A stretch of 64,000 nt of DNA from Pseudoalteromonas rubra (GTDB lineage: Bacteria; Pseudomonadota; Gammaproteobacteria; Enterobacterales; Alteromonadaceae), in assembly GCF_000238295.3 (NCBI RefSeq), contig NZ_AHCD03000044.1, forward strand, positions 124,001-188,000, read 5' to 3'. Shown here one piece after another: positions 16,623-25,763 of this stretch (position 1 is the stretch's first letter; each line of letters starts with the position of its first letter). The translations under genes were made by a program, and so were the position numbers. The notes under the pieces were generated by a model that was not told the DNA's origin, ran no database searches, and saw only the letters and a list, made by a program, of their open reading frames with translations.

Positions 16623-18290
16623 TTAAATCTCCGTGCTACGTTGTACTGTCTGCCATTGTCTCGCAATGGCAACCTGAGCGTTGTTTGCTTTAAGGGCTGG
16701 CTGACCCAAAATAATGTCTGCGGCTTTCTCTGCGACCATAATGGTTGGCGCGTTGAGGTTGCCGTTAGGGATTGTCGGGAAGATAGATGAATCCACCACA
16801 TTCAGTCCCTCAATGCCATGCACCTGAGTGTTTGAATCCACCACAGCCATGTCATCTTCACCCATTTTGCATGAGCAGGATGGGTGGTAGGCGCTTTCAA
16901 CCGCCTGGCGCACAAAGGCGTCGATTTCTGCGTCGCTGTGTACGTCTTTTCCTGGCTGAATTTCACCATCGCGATAAGCATCAAACGCCGGTTGTTCAAT
17001 GATCTCACGAGTGAGTCGGACACACGCCCGGAAGCCTTCAATATCACCCTGATGGGCCAGGTAGTTAAATTGGATCTTAGGCGCCTGTGTGGGGTCGGCT
17101 GATTTAAGGGTGACTTCACCGCGGCTTTTTGGCTTGTTATGGCCGATATGCACCTGAAAACCGTGTCCGTCAAATGCACTTTTGCCGTCATAACGAATGG
17201 CAGCGGGTAAAAAGTGATATTGCATATCCGGCCACTCTACGCCTGCTTTAGAGCGGATAAAAGCACAGGACTCAAAATGGTTGGTGGCGCCAAGACCTGA
17301 TTTATTAAGGAGCCAGCGAGCACCGATCAAGCCTTTGGAAAACCAGTCCAGTTTGCCATTCAGTGTGATCGGCTGCTTACATTTATACTGGAAATAAAAC
17401 TCCAGATGATCTTGCAAGTTCTTACCGACACCTGGCAGGTGGTGCTGAACTTCAACACCGACGGCCTGCAAAGTTGCCTGATCGCCGATGCCCGACAACT
17501 GCAACAAGTGAGGCGAGCCAATTGGGCCGGCACTTAAGACGACGCGACGCTCGGCGCTGGCGCTGTGGATTTTACCTTTACATTGGTACTCAACACCGAC
17601 TGCGCGTTTACCTGCCAGCAGTACTTTATGCACCAGGGCGCCAGTCACGATTGTCAGATTGTCACGCCCCTTTACAGGGTCAAGGTAGGCACGGCTGGCG
17701 GAGCATCGGCGGCCATCTTTCACTGTCATGTGCATCGGGCCAAAGCCTTCTTGCTGCTCGCCATTGTAATCTTGTGTGGTGGCATATCCAGCTTGTGCAC
17801 CGGCTTCAATAAATGCGCGGTAAAGCGGGTTGGCCATCTCATTACCATTGTTGGTGCCAAGCGGACCCTCACTGCCCCGGTACGGGTCTTCGCCCAGATA
17901 CCAGCTTTCGGCACGCTTAAAGTATGGCAGGCAGGCCTGATAATCCCACCCCTGCGCACCATGTTGCTGCCATTCATCAAAATCTTTGGCGTGGCCACGC
18001 ACATACACCATGCCGTTAATTGATGATGAGCCGCCCAGTACCTTGCCGCGTGGGCAATGCATCACCCGGTTGTCCAGATAAGGCTCGGGCTCAGTATGAA
18101 ACTGCCAGGCGTATTTGTCGGTGTTCATCGGAATTGACAATGCCGTGGGCATCTGAATAAAGATACTTTTGTCACTGCCACCGGTTTCTAGTAGTAAAAC
18201 CCGGTGTTGTGGATTGGCAGACAGTCTATTTGCCAGTACACAGCCCGCTGAGCCAGCTCCGACAATGATGTAGTCGAATACTTTTTTCAT
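16623..18290 (-). CDS. betA: choline dehydrogenase BetA
   Basis: A 555-residue GMC-family flavoprotein that oxidises choline to betaine aldehyde, membrane-associated and linked to the respiratory chain. The N-terminal FAD-binding motif YIIVGAGSAGCVLANRLS is at residues 7-24. GKVLGGSSSINGMVYVRG near 83-100 is GMC signature 1, and SAGPIGSPHLLQLSGIG near 255-271 is signature 2. The catalytic His is within YHPSCSCKMG in the C-terminal region. Length matches the E. coli enzyme (556). AAGGAG precedes the ATG, and the gene starts 15 bases after betB. The C-terminal tail after residue about 535 is variable, as in other BetA proteins. Confidence 0.95.
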   Translation of the reverse strand: MKKVFDYIIVGAGSAGCVLANRLSANPQHRVLLLETGGSDKSIFIQMPTALSIPMNTDKYAWQFHTEPEPYLDNRVMHCPRGKVLGGSSSINGMVYVRGHAKDFDEWQQHGAQGWDYQACLPYFKRAESWYLGEDPYRGSEGPLGTNNGNEMANPLYRAFIEAGAQAGYATTQDYNGEQQEGFGPMHMTVKDGRRCSASRAYLDPVKGRDNLTIVTGALVHKVLLAGKRAVGVEYQCKGKIHSASAERRVVLSAGPIGSPHLLQLSGIGDQATLQAVGVEVQHHLPGVGKNLQDHLEFYFQYKCKQPITLNGKLDWFSKGLIGARWLLNKSGLGATNHFESCAFIRSKAGVEWPDMQYHFLPAAIRYDGKSAFDGHGFQVHIGHNKPKSRGEVTLKSADPTQAPKIQFNYLAHQGDIEGFRACVRLTREIIEQPAFDAYRDGEIQPGKDVHSDAEIDAFVRQAVESAYHPSCSCKMGEDDMAVVDSNTQVHGIEGLNVVDSSIFPTIPNGNLNAPTIMVAEKAADIILGQPALKANNAQVAIARQWQTVQRSTEI

Positions 18291-18305
18291 AGTCTGGCTC
18301 CTTGC

Positions 18306-19769
18306 TTAAAATGGGCTTTCGATTTGGCTCATACCTACGTAAACAGACTTGGTCTGGGTGTAATGATCCAGTGTTTCGATACCATTTTCGCGGCCAATAC
18401 CGGATTGTTTATATCCCCCAACTGGCATTTCGGCCGGAGAATTACCATAGGCATTGATCCAGGTAATACCAGCTTGCAGTTGGTGGATAACACGATGTGC
18501 ACGTTGAATATCACGGCTAAACACGCCAGCTGCGAGGCCTAAATGGGTGTTGTTAGCGCGCTCAATTGCTTCTTGTTCGTCATCGAACACCATGACGCAC
18601 ATTACTGGACCAAAGATCTCCTCGCGAACTATAGTCATGTCTTCATGACAGTCAGTGAAGATGGTCGGTGCGACAAAGTAGCCGTTAGGCGCCGAAGCCG
18701 GGCTCAGGGCATGACCGCCGGTAAGCACAGTGGCCCCTTCTTGCTTGCCTTGTTCGATGTAATCCAGCACCAGCTGCTGATGTTTTTTCGAGATCAATGC
18801 GCCCAGGTTCACCTCGGGGTTTAGGGGATCGCCGGCGATGATATTTTGCTCTGTACGGGTTTTTAGTTGCTTAAGGAACTGCGCATACACCCCGCGCTGT
18901 ACATAAACACGGGTGCAGTTGGTGCAGATCTCGCCCTGAGTGTAGAAGTTGCCTAGCATAGCGGCACTGACCGCCTGCTCGATATCGGCATCATCAAACA
19001 CCAGTAGCGGCGATTTACCGCCCAGTTCCATAGTCACGTCTTTAAGATTAGAAGCCGCGCTTTGCATGACTTTTTTACCGGTGCCCACTTCACCGGTGAA
19101 TGACACTTTTTCAATTGCCGGATGTAGCGTGAGCCATTGTCCAACTTCAGCTGCACCTTGCACGACGTTAAAGACACCCGCAGGCATACCTGCCTCGATA
19201 AAAATCTCGGCCAGTTTCAGCGCGCCTAGAGGCGTTTCCTCAGACGGTTTAAAGATCAATGCATTACCTGCCGCCAGTGCCGGGCCTGATTTCCAGCAGG
19301 CAATTTGCAGTGGATAGTTCCAGGCACCGATACCCGCGCAAATGCCTAACGGCTCTTTGCGGGTGTAGTAAAAATCATTGCCGACCATTTGTTGCTGGCC
19401 AACCTGTGCAGGCGCCAGTCCAGCAAAGTACTCGATTACGTCAGCACCGGTTTGAATGTCAACACACTCGGCTTCTTGCCAGGGTTTGCCTGTATCCAGC
19501 ACCTCAATTTTAGCCAGTTCATCATTACGTTCACGTAACAGCACCACTGCTTTATTCAGAATTCGGCTGCGCTCAATGGGTGCCATGGCAGACCACTGCG
19601 CAAACCCGGCTTTGGCACTGTCAATGGCGGCTTCCTGAATGTGCGCATCGGCCACTTCAACGTGATAAATGACTTCGTCGGTCGCAGGGTTTTTTACCGC
19701 AAACTGCTCGCCGGTCTGATTGGCAAGGTAGCGGCCGTGAATAAAGTTCTGGTAGACAGGTGTGGACAT
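18306..19769 (-). CDS. betB: betaine aldehyde dehydrogenase BetB
   Basis: A 487-residue NAD(P)-dependent aldehyde dehydrogenase that converts betaine aldehyde to glycine betaine. FTGEVGTGKKVMQSAA is the Rossmann motif, MELGGKSPLLVFDDAD contains the general-base Glu, and QGEICTNCTRV carries the nucleophilic Cys. NSPAEMPVGGYKQSGIGREN near the end is typical of BetB. The frame is open further upstream, but ATG 19769, after TTGGAG, gives the MSTPVYQNFIHGRYL start usual for BetB. It begins one base after the betI stop, so the two are translationally coupled. Confidence 0.95.
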   Translation of the reverse strand: MSTPVYQNFIHGRYLANQTGEQFAVKNPATDEVIYHVEVADAHIQEAAIDSAKAGFAQWSAMAPIERSRILNKAVVLLRERNDELAKIEVLDTGKPWQEAECVDIQTGADVIEYFAGLAPAQVGQQQMVGNDFYYTRKEPLGICAGIGAWNYPLQIACWKSGPALAAGNALIFKPSEETPLGALKLAEIFIEAGMPAGVFNVVQGAAEVGQWLTLHPAIEKVSFTGEVGTGKKVMQSAASNLKDVTMELGGKSPLLVFDDADIEQAVSAAMLGNFYTQGEICTNCTRVYVQRGVYAQFLKQLKTRTEQNIIAGDPLNPEVNLGALISKKHQQLVLDYIEQGKQEGATVLTGGHALSPASAPNGYFVAPTIFTDCHEDMTIVREEIFGPVMCVMVFDDEQEAIERANNTHLGLAAGVFSRDIQRAHRVIHQLQAGITWINAYGNSPAEMPVGGYKQSGIGRENGIETLDHYTQTKSVYVGMSQIESPF

Positions 19770-19770
19770 A

Positions 19771-20361
19771 TTAGACTCCAAGTTGTTGGATGAGGGACTG
19801 GATATAACGCTTGGCCAGATCCTGCGCGCTATCAAACTGCGCATCATCGGCTTTATTGAGAACGGCTCTGAGCCACAGGCCGTCGATCATGGCGGCACTC
19901 AGCTCTGCGGCTTCGCGCGCTTTGGCTGGGGCCATTAACTGTTTAAACGAGTACAACAAATTGCTGTAAAGTCGGCGAGCATTGACGCGTTGTAAGCGAT
20001 GTAATTCAGCATCGTGCATGGAATGCGCCCAAAAGCTTAACCAGGTACGGGTGGTGTCTCGCTGTTGTTGCACCACGGCAAAGTTGGCTTCGACAATAAA
20101 CATCAGGCGTTGCTCCGGCGTACATCCCTGAGCTGTGCGTTGCAATAAGCTGCGTTGCAGACTGCTCAGCAGATAGCGCACTGTGGCTTCTATGAGACCT
20201 TGTTTGCCACCAAAATAGTGGCTAATGATCCCCGAAGACATGCCTGCCTTTTTACTGATGCTGTTAATTGTGGTGGCCTGTAATCCAAGCTCAGCTACTG
20301 ATTGCAAAGTCGCCTCAATAAGCTGCTGGCGACGCACAGGTTCCATTCCGACTTTTGGCAT
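19771..20361 (-). CDS. betI: TetR-family repressor BetI
   Basis: A 196-residue repressor of the choline-betaine genes that is relieved by choline. It opens MPKVGMEPVRRQQLIEAT, as BetI proteins do. The helix-turn-helix is TTINSISKKAGMSSGIISHY (about 28-47), followed by FGGKQGLIEAT and a helical ligand domain with conserved aromatic positions (RTWLSFWAHSM). The start at 20361 is chosen over an upstream in-frame ATG at 20409 because homologs begin here. It is first in the operon betI-betB-betA-BCCT-porin, so it represses its own transcription. Confidence 0.92.
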   Translation of the reverse strand: MPKVGMEPVRRQQLIEATLQSVAELGLQATTINSISKKAGMSSGIISHYFGGKQGLIEATVRYLLSSLQRSLLQRTAQGCTPEQRLMFIVEANFAVVQQQRDTTRTWLSFWAHSMHDAELHRLQRVNARRLYSNLLYSFKQLMAPAKAREAAELSAAMIDGLWLRAVLNKADDAQFDSAQDLAKRYIQSLIQQLGV

Positions 20362-20783
20362 ATTTTTATTAATTGATCGTTCAATAAAAATAAATTTTAA
20401 GGTGAACAAAGAGGAATATCAAGGTTGACATTTTGTAAGTGTTGCTTTTTGAAAATCAATACCATCACCTAACCATTTAATATATATGAACTTTATTGTA
20501 TCGAAAAAATCAATGAAACTTTATTTTGGCTGTTTGTTATTTCAGCATGAACCGAACTGTTTGTGGCTGTATGTAAGTGGTTTATGCGGCCATTGAACCT
20601 CTTAATGAAATTTAGATGATTTGTTAATGAACACTTTTCTTCACTATTCCAACTTACCGGATTGTTGATGTTTTCACCTCTTCAGATGGCGGGCTGCCCT
20701 TGTTTTTCGGGTTATTTTTTGCCGTTGTATGTACCTTTATTTGCTGCTAGGTTAAAAATTGATTGACCAAAAGGAGATTAAAA
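20362..20783. other. divergent promoter region, betI / S41 gene
   Basis: This AT-rich noncoding stretch separates the bet operon from the plus-strand peptidase-like gene. Apart from the BetI-like dyad I see no clear operator and no small gene. Confidence 0.4.
20372..20385. promoter_or_regulatory. candidate BetI operator
   Basis: ATTGA and TCAAT arms flank TCGT, and the outer TT/AA pairs extend the dyad. It lies 10 bases before the betI start codon on the minus strand. Position and symmetry suit autorepression; assignment to BetI is an inference. Confidence 0.5.
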
Positions 20784-22589
20784 ATGATAAAAATAAGGAA
20801 CTTAGCTATTGCCTCTTTGGTGGTATCAGGGTTTTGTACGGCGCCGGCTGTAATGGCGCAGAGCACGGAGCATCAGGCGGATGGCACCTCACTGATGCCA
20901 CTACCCGAATTGAAGCTCGACAGGGCGTTACTCAAAGATGTGAAGCAATTCGTTAAACTGGCAAATAAAGTGAGGTTTTTCTACCCCAGCCAAGCGGTCG
21001 CGGAAACGGATTGGGATAAGTTTGTTGCCGAGACAGTGGTGGCAATGAGTCAGGTCCATTCATATCAAAGACACCAACTCGGCCTGCAAAAGCTACGTGA
21101 AATTGCGCCATTTATAAATGACTTGTGGCAGCAACTGCCGGAATTGTCCGATAGCGATCCGGCTGTGGCCTGGAAGCAGTCGGCTGCCAGAACATTTTAT
21201 GCCTATCAGCGGTTACTTTCGCACCATACATACAGTGAAATAAAACAAAACCGGTTTCTGCCAGAGCGTGACTTTGTCCGAGTTCGTTATGGCTGGCGCA
21301 CGGTTTTACTGCCTCTGGTCTTGCCTCAGCATGCGAGTGAACAGGGGCAAAGTTACCGCGATTATCGTCGCTGGCAAGTCGGTACGGATTTCAAATCATT
21401 GCCTGTTTGTATGTCGACTGTGTCGGGGATGTGGAGTGAAATTCAGCATTTCTGGCCTTATTTTGAGCAAATAGAAGTCAACTGGCAACAAGCGCTTGGT
21501 CGCTTGCTAAAGGCCTGTGCAGCAGAGACGCAGTTTGAACGGGCAAAAGCCATCCAGCGTGAGTTTAAAAAGTTGCAGGATAATCATGTCTATATTTACT
21601 TTCCCGATGGTTATCAGCCCAAAAATACCTACGAATATCCCTTTAGAGTCAGGTGGGTTGAAGATAAGGCGGTGGTAACCGGGATCAGCGAGACCGAAAG
21701 TCAGTTGCTTGAGATTGGTGATGAACTAATTGCGATTAATGATGAATCTTTTGCGAGTATGGTTGATGACAGAGCCAGTTGGCTTGCTCGCAGTGAGCAT
21801 ATCAGTGCGTACTCGGCCACTTTGCTGTTGAATTATACCGCTTTAAATGACCCTATCCGTGCTGAATTCAGAAAAGCGGATGGATCAAGCGTTCAGGTTG
21901 AAGCCACGCCCATACCGGTTGGTGAAGCAAACTATACAATACACCACCCCGTTGTGCCCAGAGAGTCCAGTGTGGTGACAGAGCTAGAGGAAGGGCTATG
22001 GCAGCTTTCACTGTATAACCTGACTCAGGAAAACCTGGAGGAAGCGAAATTACAACTGCAAAAGGCGCGCGCTGTTGTACTCGATTTGAGACATTACCCG
22101 AGAGATTTTTTAGCCTGGCATGAAGGGCTATCCTGGTTTATTAAACAGCCTGTCACTAATCATACTTTGTATGAGTACTGGCAAAAGGGACCCGGGCGAC
22201 GTGCCAATTATCAGCTGCCGTTACCGTCGACGATCGAAGTGTCAACTTCCCCACTGCATGTACCTGTAATTGCTCTATCATCAAAGACTGCGCGTAGTCA
22301 AACTGAGTATGCACTGACTTTTGTTAAGGAAGCGGGGATCCCTGTTTTAGGTGTGCCCACGTCAGGTATTAATGGAGACTATATGCCCGCCAGCTATTTT
22401 AGCTCAGACCCAAATGGTGGAGTCACTTTAATTTATACCGGTCTGCGTGCAGATAATGCAGATGGCTCTGCCTTGATTGCGCGAGGTGTGCAACCTGATA
22501 TTTATGTTCCCCGCACGCTGGATTCGATTATTGTTAACGAAGATAACCAACTAATGGCAGCAATTGAGTATCTAAAAGACCAACTTTAA
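20784..22589 (+). CDS. exported S41-type (tail-specific) peptidase-like protein
   Basis: A 601-residue protein with a Sec signal (cleavage after VMA, about residue 25). The N-terminal half is helical. A PDZ-like segment around 285-370 includes LLEIGDELIAINDES. The C-terminal S41-like core has ARAVVLDLRHYPRDF and ALSSKTARSQTEYALTF; the Ser four residues before Tyr would be the nucleophile position, and GVPTSGINGDYMP follows. The Ser/Lys dyad is only partly recognisable, so activity is not certain. AAGGAG precedes ATG 20784; a TTG-type extension upstream is rejected. A terminator follows. Role unknown; it is near, but not cotranscribed with, the TonB receptor. Confidence 0.75.
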   Translation: MIKIRNLAIASLVVSGFCTAPAVMAQSTEHQADGTSLMPLPELKLDRALLKDVKQFVKLANKVRFFYPSQAVAETDWDKFVAETVVAMSQVHSYQRHQLGLQKLREIAPFINDLWQQLPELSDSDPAVAWKQSAARTFYAYQRLLSHHTYSEIKQNRFLPERDFVRVRYGWRTVLLPLVLPQHASEQGQSYRDYRRWQVGTDFKSLPVCMSTVSGMWSEIQHFWPYFEQIEVNWQQALGRLLKACAAETQFERAKAIQREFKKLQDNHVYIYFPDGYQPKNTYEYPFRVRWVEDKAVVTGISETESQLLEIGDELIAINDESFASMVDDRASWLARSEHISAYSATLLLNYTALNDPIRAEFRKADGSSVQVEATPIPVGEANYTIHHPVVPRESSVVTELEEGLWQLSLYNLTQENLEEAKLQLQKARAVVLDLRHYPRDFLAWHEGLSWFIKQPVTNHTLYEYWQKGPGRRANYQLPLPSTIEVSTSPLHVPVIALSSKTARSQTEYALTFVKEAGIPVLGVPTSGINGDYMPASYFSSDPNGGVTLIYTGLRADNADGSALIARGVQPDIYVPRTLDSIIVNEDNQLMAAIEYLKDQL

Positions 22590-22618
22590 GTGACCATATT
22601 GAGTTCGATATAAATAAC

Positions 22619-22644
22619 AAGCCAGCGATATAGCTGGCTTTTTT
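22619..22644 (+). terminator. rho-independent terminator
   Basis: AAGCCAGC pairs with GCTGGCTT (8 bp) around loop GATATA, followed by TTTT. It ends the peptidase-like transcript. Confidence 0.85.
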
Positions 22645-22839
22645 ACTTTAAAGCACATCAGACTGCAACCTGAGTATTCATAGAGTGAGCATATGCAATG
22701 AGCAAAAAGGAAATATACTCATCGCATCGTTATGACGAAATATTAAGTGATTAAGGCGGCTTTTTTGCATCCAGGTTTCACTCAAAAGTCAAAATGCTTA
22801 GCTATACTTGCCAAAGGTGCTTTGTTCAGTAAGCAGTAT

Positions 22840-24900
22840 ATGACTCGATTAGTTACTTGTTTGTTTTTCTTCGCGATATTGCCTTGTTCGCTGGTTGTAG
22901 CACAGGCGCAGGAGGAGTCGGTATTTGCGATGTCGTTTGAAGAGTTACTCGATCAGGATGTGACCGTTGCGGCACGTAAAAGCGAAACCTGGCTGGCGTC
23001 ATCCGGTACCGTGTATGTGGTTAGTCGCTCTGATATCGAACGTTATGGCTGGCGCGATTTAAAAGAGATCCTCGCCTCTGTACCCAATATGGATTATTTC
23101 TATCAATGGGCCTGGTTGCCGGGTGGTCAGAGAGGCTTTACCGGCAATATGTCGGGTACTTTGATGCTCATAGATGGCCGGGAAGTACAAAATCTGCTGG
23201 CTAACGAAGCCTTCATTATGAATAACTTTCCCAGTGCCAGAATTGAGCGTGTTGAAATTTTGCAAGGGCCAAACTCAACTCTGTACGGTGGCAATGCAAC
23301 CCAAGGGGTGATCAACGTGATCACTCGCCTGGAAAGTGGTGTGAATGAAGTCGCTTTAATGCTCGGTGAGGTGGGGACACGTCACGGTCACGGCTTGCTT
23401 CATTTTCAACAAGGCGAGATTGAGCTGGCGGTATCGGCCAGTTATTTTGAAAGTGATCTGGATTATCGTGAAATACGTGAATTTATCGTCGATGATGAAG
23501 CGTTTAGTCGAAACAGCAAAGATGGGTTAAGAAACCATAACCCGGATGATTTTCGCAATCGTGAGAAAAACATCACGCTGGACACCCGGCTCAGCACCCC
23601 CTGGTTTTACTTTGGCAATAACCTCACCCGCACAACCAATGTGAGTGGCATAGAAGCGGTGGCGTTCGATTATATTACCGGCGATGACGCTTATCGCGGG
23701 TATAGTAGCTACTATCTGGGTAAGCAGATGCAACCGTCGGCAAACTGGTCGGGCAATGTTGAGCTGAGTTATTTTCGTGAGTACAAAGAGAAATACCGTC
23801 TTAGTGTTGATAATTCTGAGCAGGCAAGCCGGTATGAAGCGTTGATGTTATATACAGAGCGCGAAGATATTGGTCCGTCGGACAGAATTCGGCTCAATAC
23901 CCAATGGACCTATCAGGCCAGCGCCGATCAGGACTGGATACTGGGGTATGATGGCTGGCGTACCAAAATTGGTCGTAAAATCAAATATCGGCAAACTGAA
24001 GACGGCGTTAAACTGATCACCCCTGACTCCTGGCCGACAGACAAAGAACGTTCTGATAAGCATGCTGTGTTTGGGCAATATTCCAGGCTGTGGCACTTTG
24101 GCGAGCGCACGCTTAAGGTCAATGCCGGGCTCAGATATCACCGCCAGGATTACACCAATGCCAGCTGGTTGCCCCGGATCAGCATGGTTTATCAACCAGA
24201 CCCAGACCAGGCACTCAAACTGACCTATGGTAAGGCGTTTCGTCCGCCAACCATTTTTGAATTCGATTTGGTGGTTGATGACGAGATAGAGTCCCAAAGC
24301 ATGCAGATGTATGAGCTTAACTGGAGCCAGAAATTTCGCTGGCGCGAGATTGAATTTGCTAATATTTCTGCTCTGTATAGTATGCAGGCGAAGAACTTCT
24401 ATCAAAAAGTACAGGATCCGAATACCCAGATCTGGCGCACTATAGTCGCAGGAGAACACAGAGTCTCAGGTTGGGAAAACCAATTGCGTTGGCAGGCCCG
24501 GCGCTGGCACGGACAACTGGCCCTGCGCTATATTTCGCCAGACAAAACCCAGGTGGCAGCGCAATCAGTCAGATTGGATGTACCCAGTCATAAGGTCAAG
24601 CTGGGACTGGGTTACACCCTGGATCAACACTGGCAGATCTCAGCTTTTGTTGATCATTGGGATAAAGTAAAGACCGAAGCTAACCGTTTTCAACAAAGCG
24701 GCACTGAGATAGTCACCATACCTGCATGGACCACTCTCAATGTGAACCTGACCTATACACAAGGAGAGAGCACCCTGGGTTTGTATATCGAAAATCTGTT
24801 AGACAAAACCTATTATCATGGCAATGCCCGGGGCGTCTCTCCTGTGAAGTATATTCAGGCACCCCGCAATCTGCGCCTGAGCTGGTCATATCGATTCTAG
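22840..24900 (+). CDS. TonB-dependent outer-membrane receptor
   Basis: A 686-residue receptor from ATG 22840; the frame is open up to GTG 22747, so the start is uncertain. The signal peptide ends near AQAQ. The plug domain holds DVTVAARKSE (TonB-box-like region), DLKEILASVPNMDYF, GTLMLIDGREV and RIERVEILQGPNSTLYGG, all typical. About 22 beta strands follow; the C-terminus is RLSWSYRF, ending in the Phe needed for BAM assembly. The barrel middle carries KAFRPPTIFEFDL, a conserved periplasmic turn. No ligand can be assigned, and neighbouring genes do not indicate a metal or siderophore. It ends sharing CTAG with the opposing SDR gene. Confidence 0.88.
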   Translation: MTRLVTCLFFFAILPCSLVVAQAQEESVFAMSFEELLDQDVTVAARKSETWLASSGTVYVVSRSDIERYGWRDLKEILASVPNMDYFYQWAWLPGGQRGFTGNMSGTLMLIDGREVQNLLANEAFIMNNFPSARIERVEILQGPNSTLYGGNATQGVINVITRLESGVNEVALMLGEVGTRHGHGLLHFQQGEIELAVSASYFESDLDYREIREFIVDDEAFSRNSKDGLRNHNPDDFRNREKNITLDTRLSTPWFYFGNNLTRTTNVSGIEAVAFDYITGDDAYRGYSSYYLGKQMQPSANWSGNVELSYFREYKEKYRLSVDNSEQASRYEALMLYTEREDIGPSDRIRLNTQWTYQASADQDWILGYDGWRTKIGRKIKYRQTEDGVKLITPDSWPTDKERSDKHAVFGQYSRLWHFGERTLKVNAGLRYHRQDYTNASWLPRISMVYQPDPDQALKLTYGKAFRPPTIFEFDLVVDDEIESQSMQMYELNWSQKFRWREIEFANISALYSMQAKNFYQKVQDPNTQIWRTIVAGEHRVSGWENQLRWQARRWHGQLALRYISPDKTQVAAQSVRLDVPSHKVKLGLGYTLDQHWQISAFVDHWDKVKTEANRFQQSGTEIVTIPAWTTLNVNLTYTQGESTLGLYIENLLDKTYYHGNARGVSPVKYIQAPRNLRLSWSYRF

Positions 24901-25667
24901 CGGGTAACGAAACCACCATTGACAAATAAAGTCTGGCCGGTGATCCAGCGTGCTTCTTCACTGACCAGAAAATCAATCATGGGCACCACATCGTCGACGT
25001 TACCCAGGCGATTCAGAACACTGGCTGCGCTCAGATAAGCCACGGATTGTGCATTTTCCTCGCCATGAAAAAATGCGGTATCTATCGGGCCTGGTGCCAC
25101 GACGTTGACAGTGACACCACGGTTGCCAATTTCCTTTGCCAGTGCCCGGGTAAAGTCTTCCAGCGGCGCTTTGGCACCGGCATAAGCACCATACAGGCCA
25201 GTAAACGCTCCGAGTAGAGAGGTGCCCATATTGATAATGCGACCCTGATCCTGAATATGTCGGGCAGCGTGTTTCATCATAAGGAATGGGGCTTTGGTGT
25301 TGATGGCAAACAGCTGGTCGTATTCTTGTTCTGAGATATCTGCAATGGCTTTTTTCAGGACTTTACCGGCATTGTTGATCACAATATCTACCCGGCCGAA
25401 GGTTTCCAGTGTTTGACTGTAGAGCGACTGAACCTGGTTTTCCTGGCTCAGATCGCCCTGAACCACGAGTGCTTGCCTGCCAATCTGAGTGATCTCGGCT
25501 GCGGTCTGCTGTGCGTCACTCAGCGATGCATCACTATGATAATGCACCACAACATTCGCGCCTCGTTCGGCCAGTGAAATGGCAAAGGCACGACCCATAT
25601 TACGCGCAGATCCAGTGACAATGGCGACTCTGCCAGTCAAATCAAAAAGCGTGTTTGAGGTGGACAT
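24897..25667 (-). CDS. short-chain dehydrogenase/reductase (FabG-like)
   Basis: A 256-residue classical SDR, an NAD(P)-dependent oxidoreductase. Cofactor motif TGSARNMGRA is near residues 18-27, NNAG near 97, the active site Tyr in YGAYAGAKA with Lys four residues on, and PGPIDT near 190. The C-terminal ITGQTLFVNGGF is typical of FabG-like enzymes. The start follows AGGAG. Its stop overlaps that of the TonB receptor by three bases in convergent orientation. The divergent LysR gene 96 bases away is the probable regulator. Substrate unknown. Confidence 0.9.
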   Translation of the reverse strand: MSTSNTLFDLTGRVAIVTGSARNMGRAFAISLAERGANVVVHYHSDASLSDAQQTAAEITQIGRQALVVQGDLSQENQVQSLYSQTLETFGRVDIVINNAGKVLKKAIADISEQEYDQLFAINTKAPFLMMKHAARHIQDQGRIINMGTSLLGAFTGLYGAYAGAKAPLEDFTRALAKEIGNRGVTVNVVAPGPIDTAFFHGEENAQSVAYLSAASVLNRLGNVDDVVPMIDFLVSEEARWITGQTLFVNGGFVTR

Positions 25668-25763
25668 AATACTTACTCCTGTTGGATTAGTTGACGAAAG
25701 TAAGCTTAGTTGCTTGCGTTTATTTCAGGTATCCCATAAATTTTCATTTATTAATTGCGAAAA

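Noticed and set aside
23848..24459. 203-residue antisense frame within the TonB receptor gene
   Set aside because: Fully contained in a gene with clear domain structure; no start signal.
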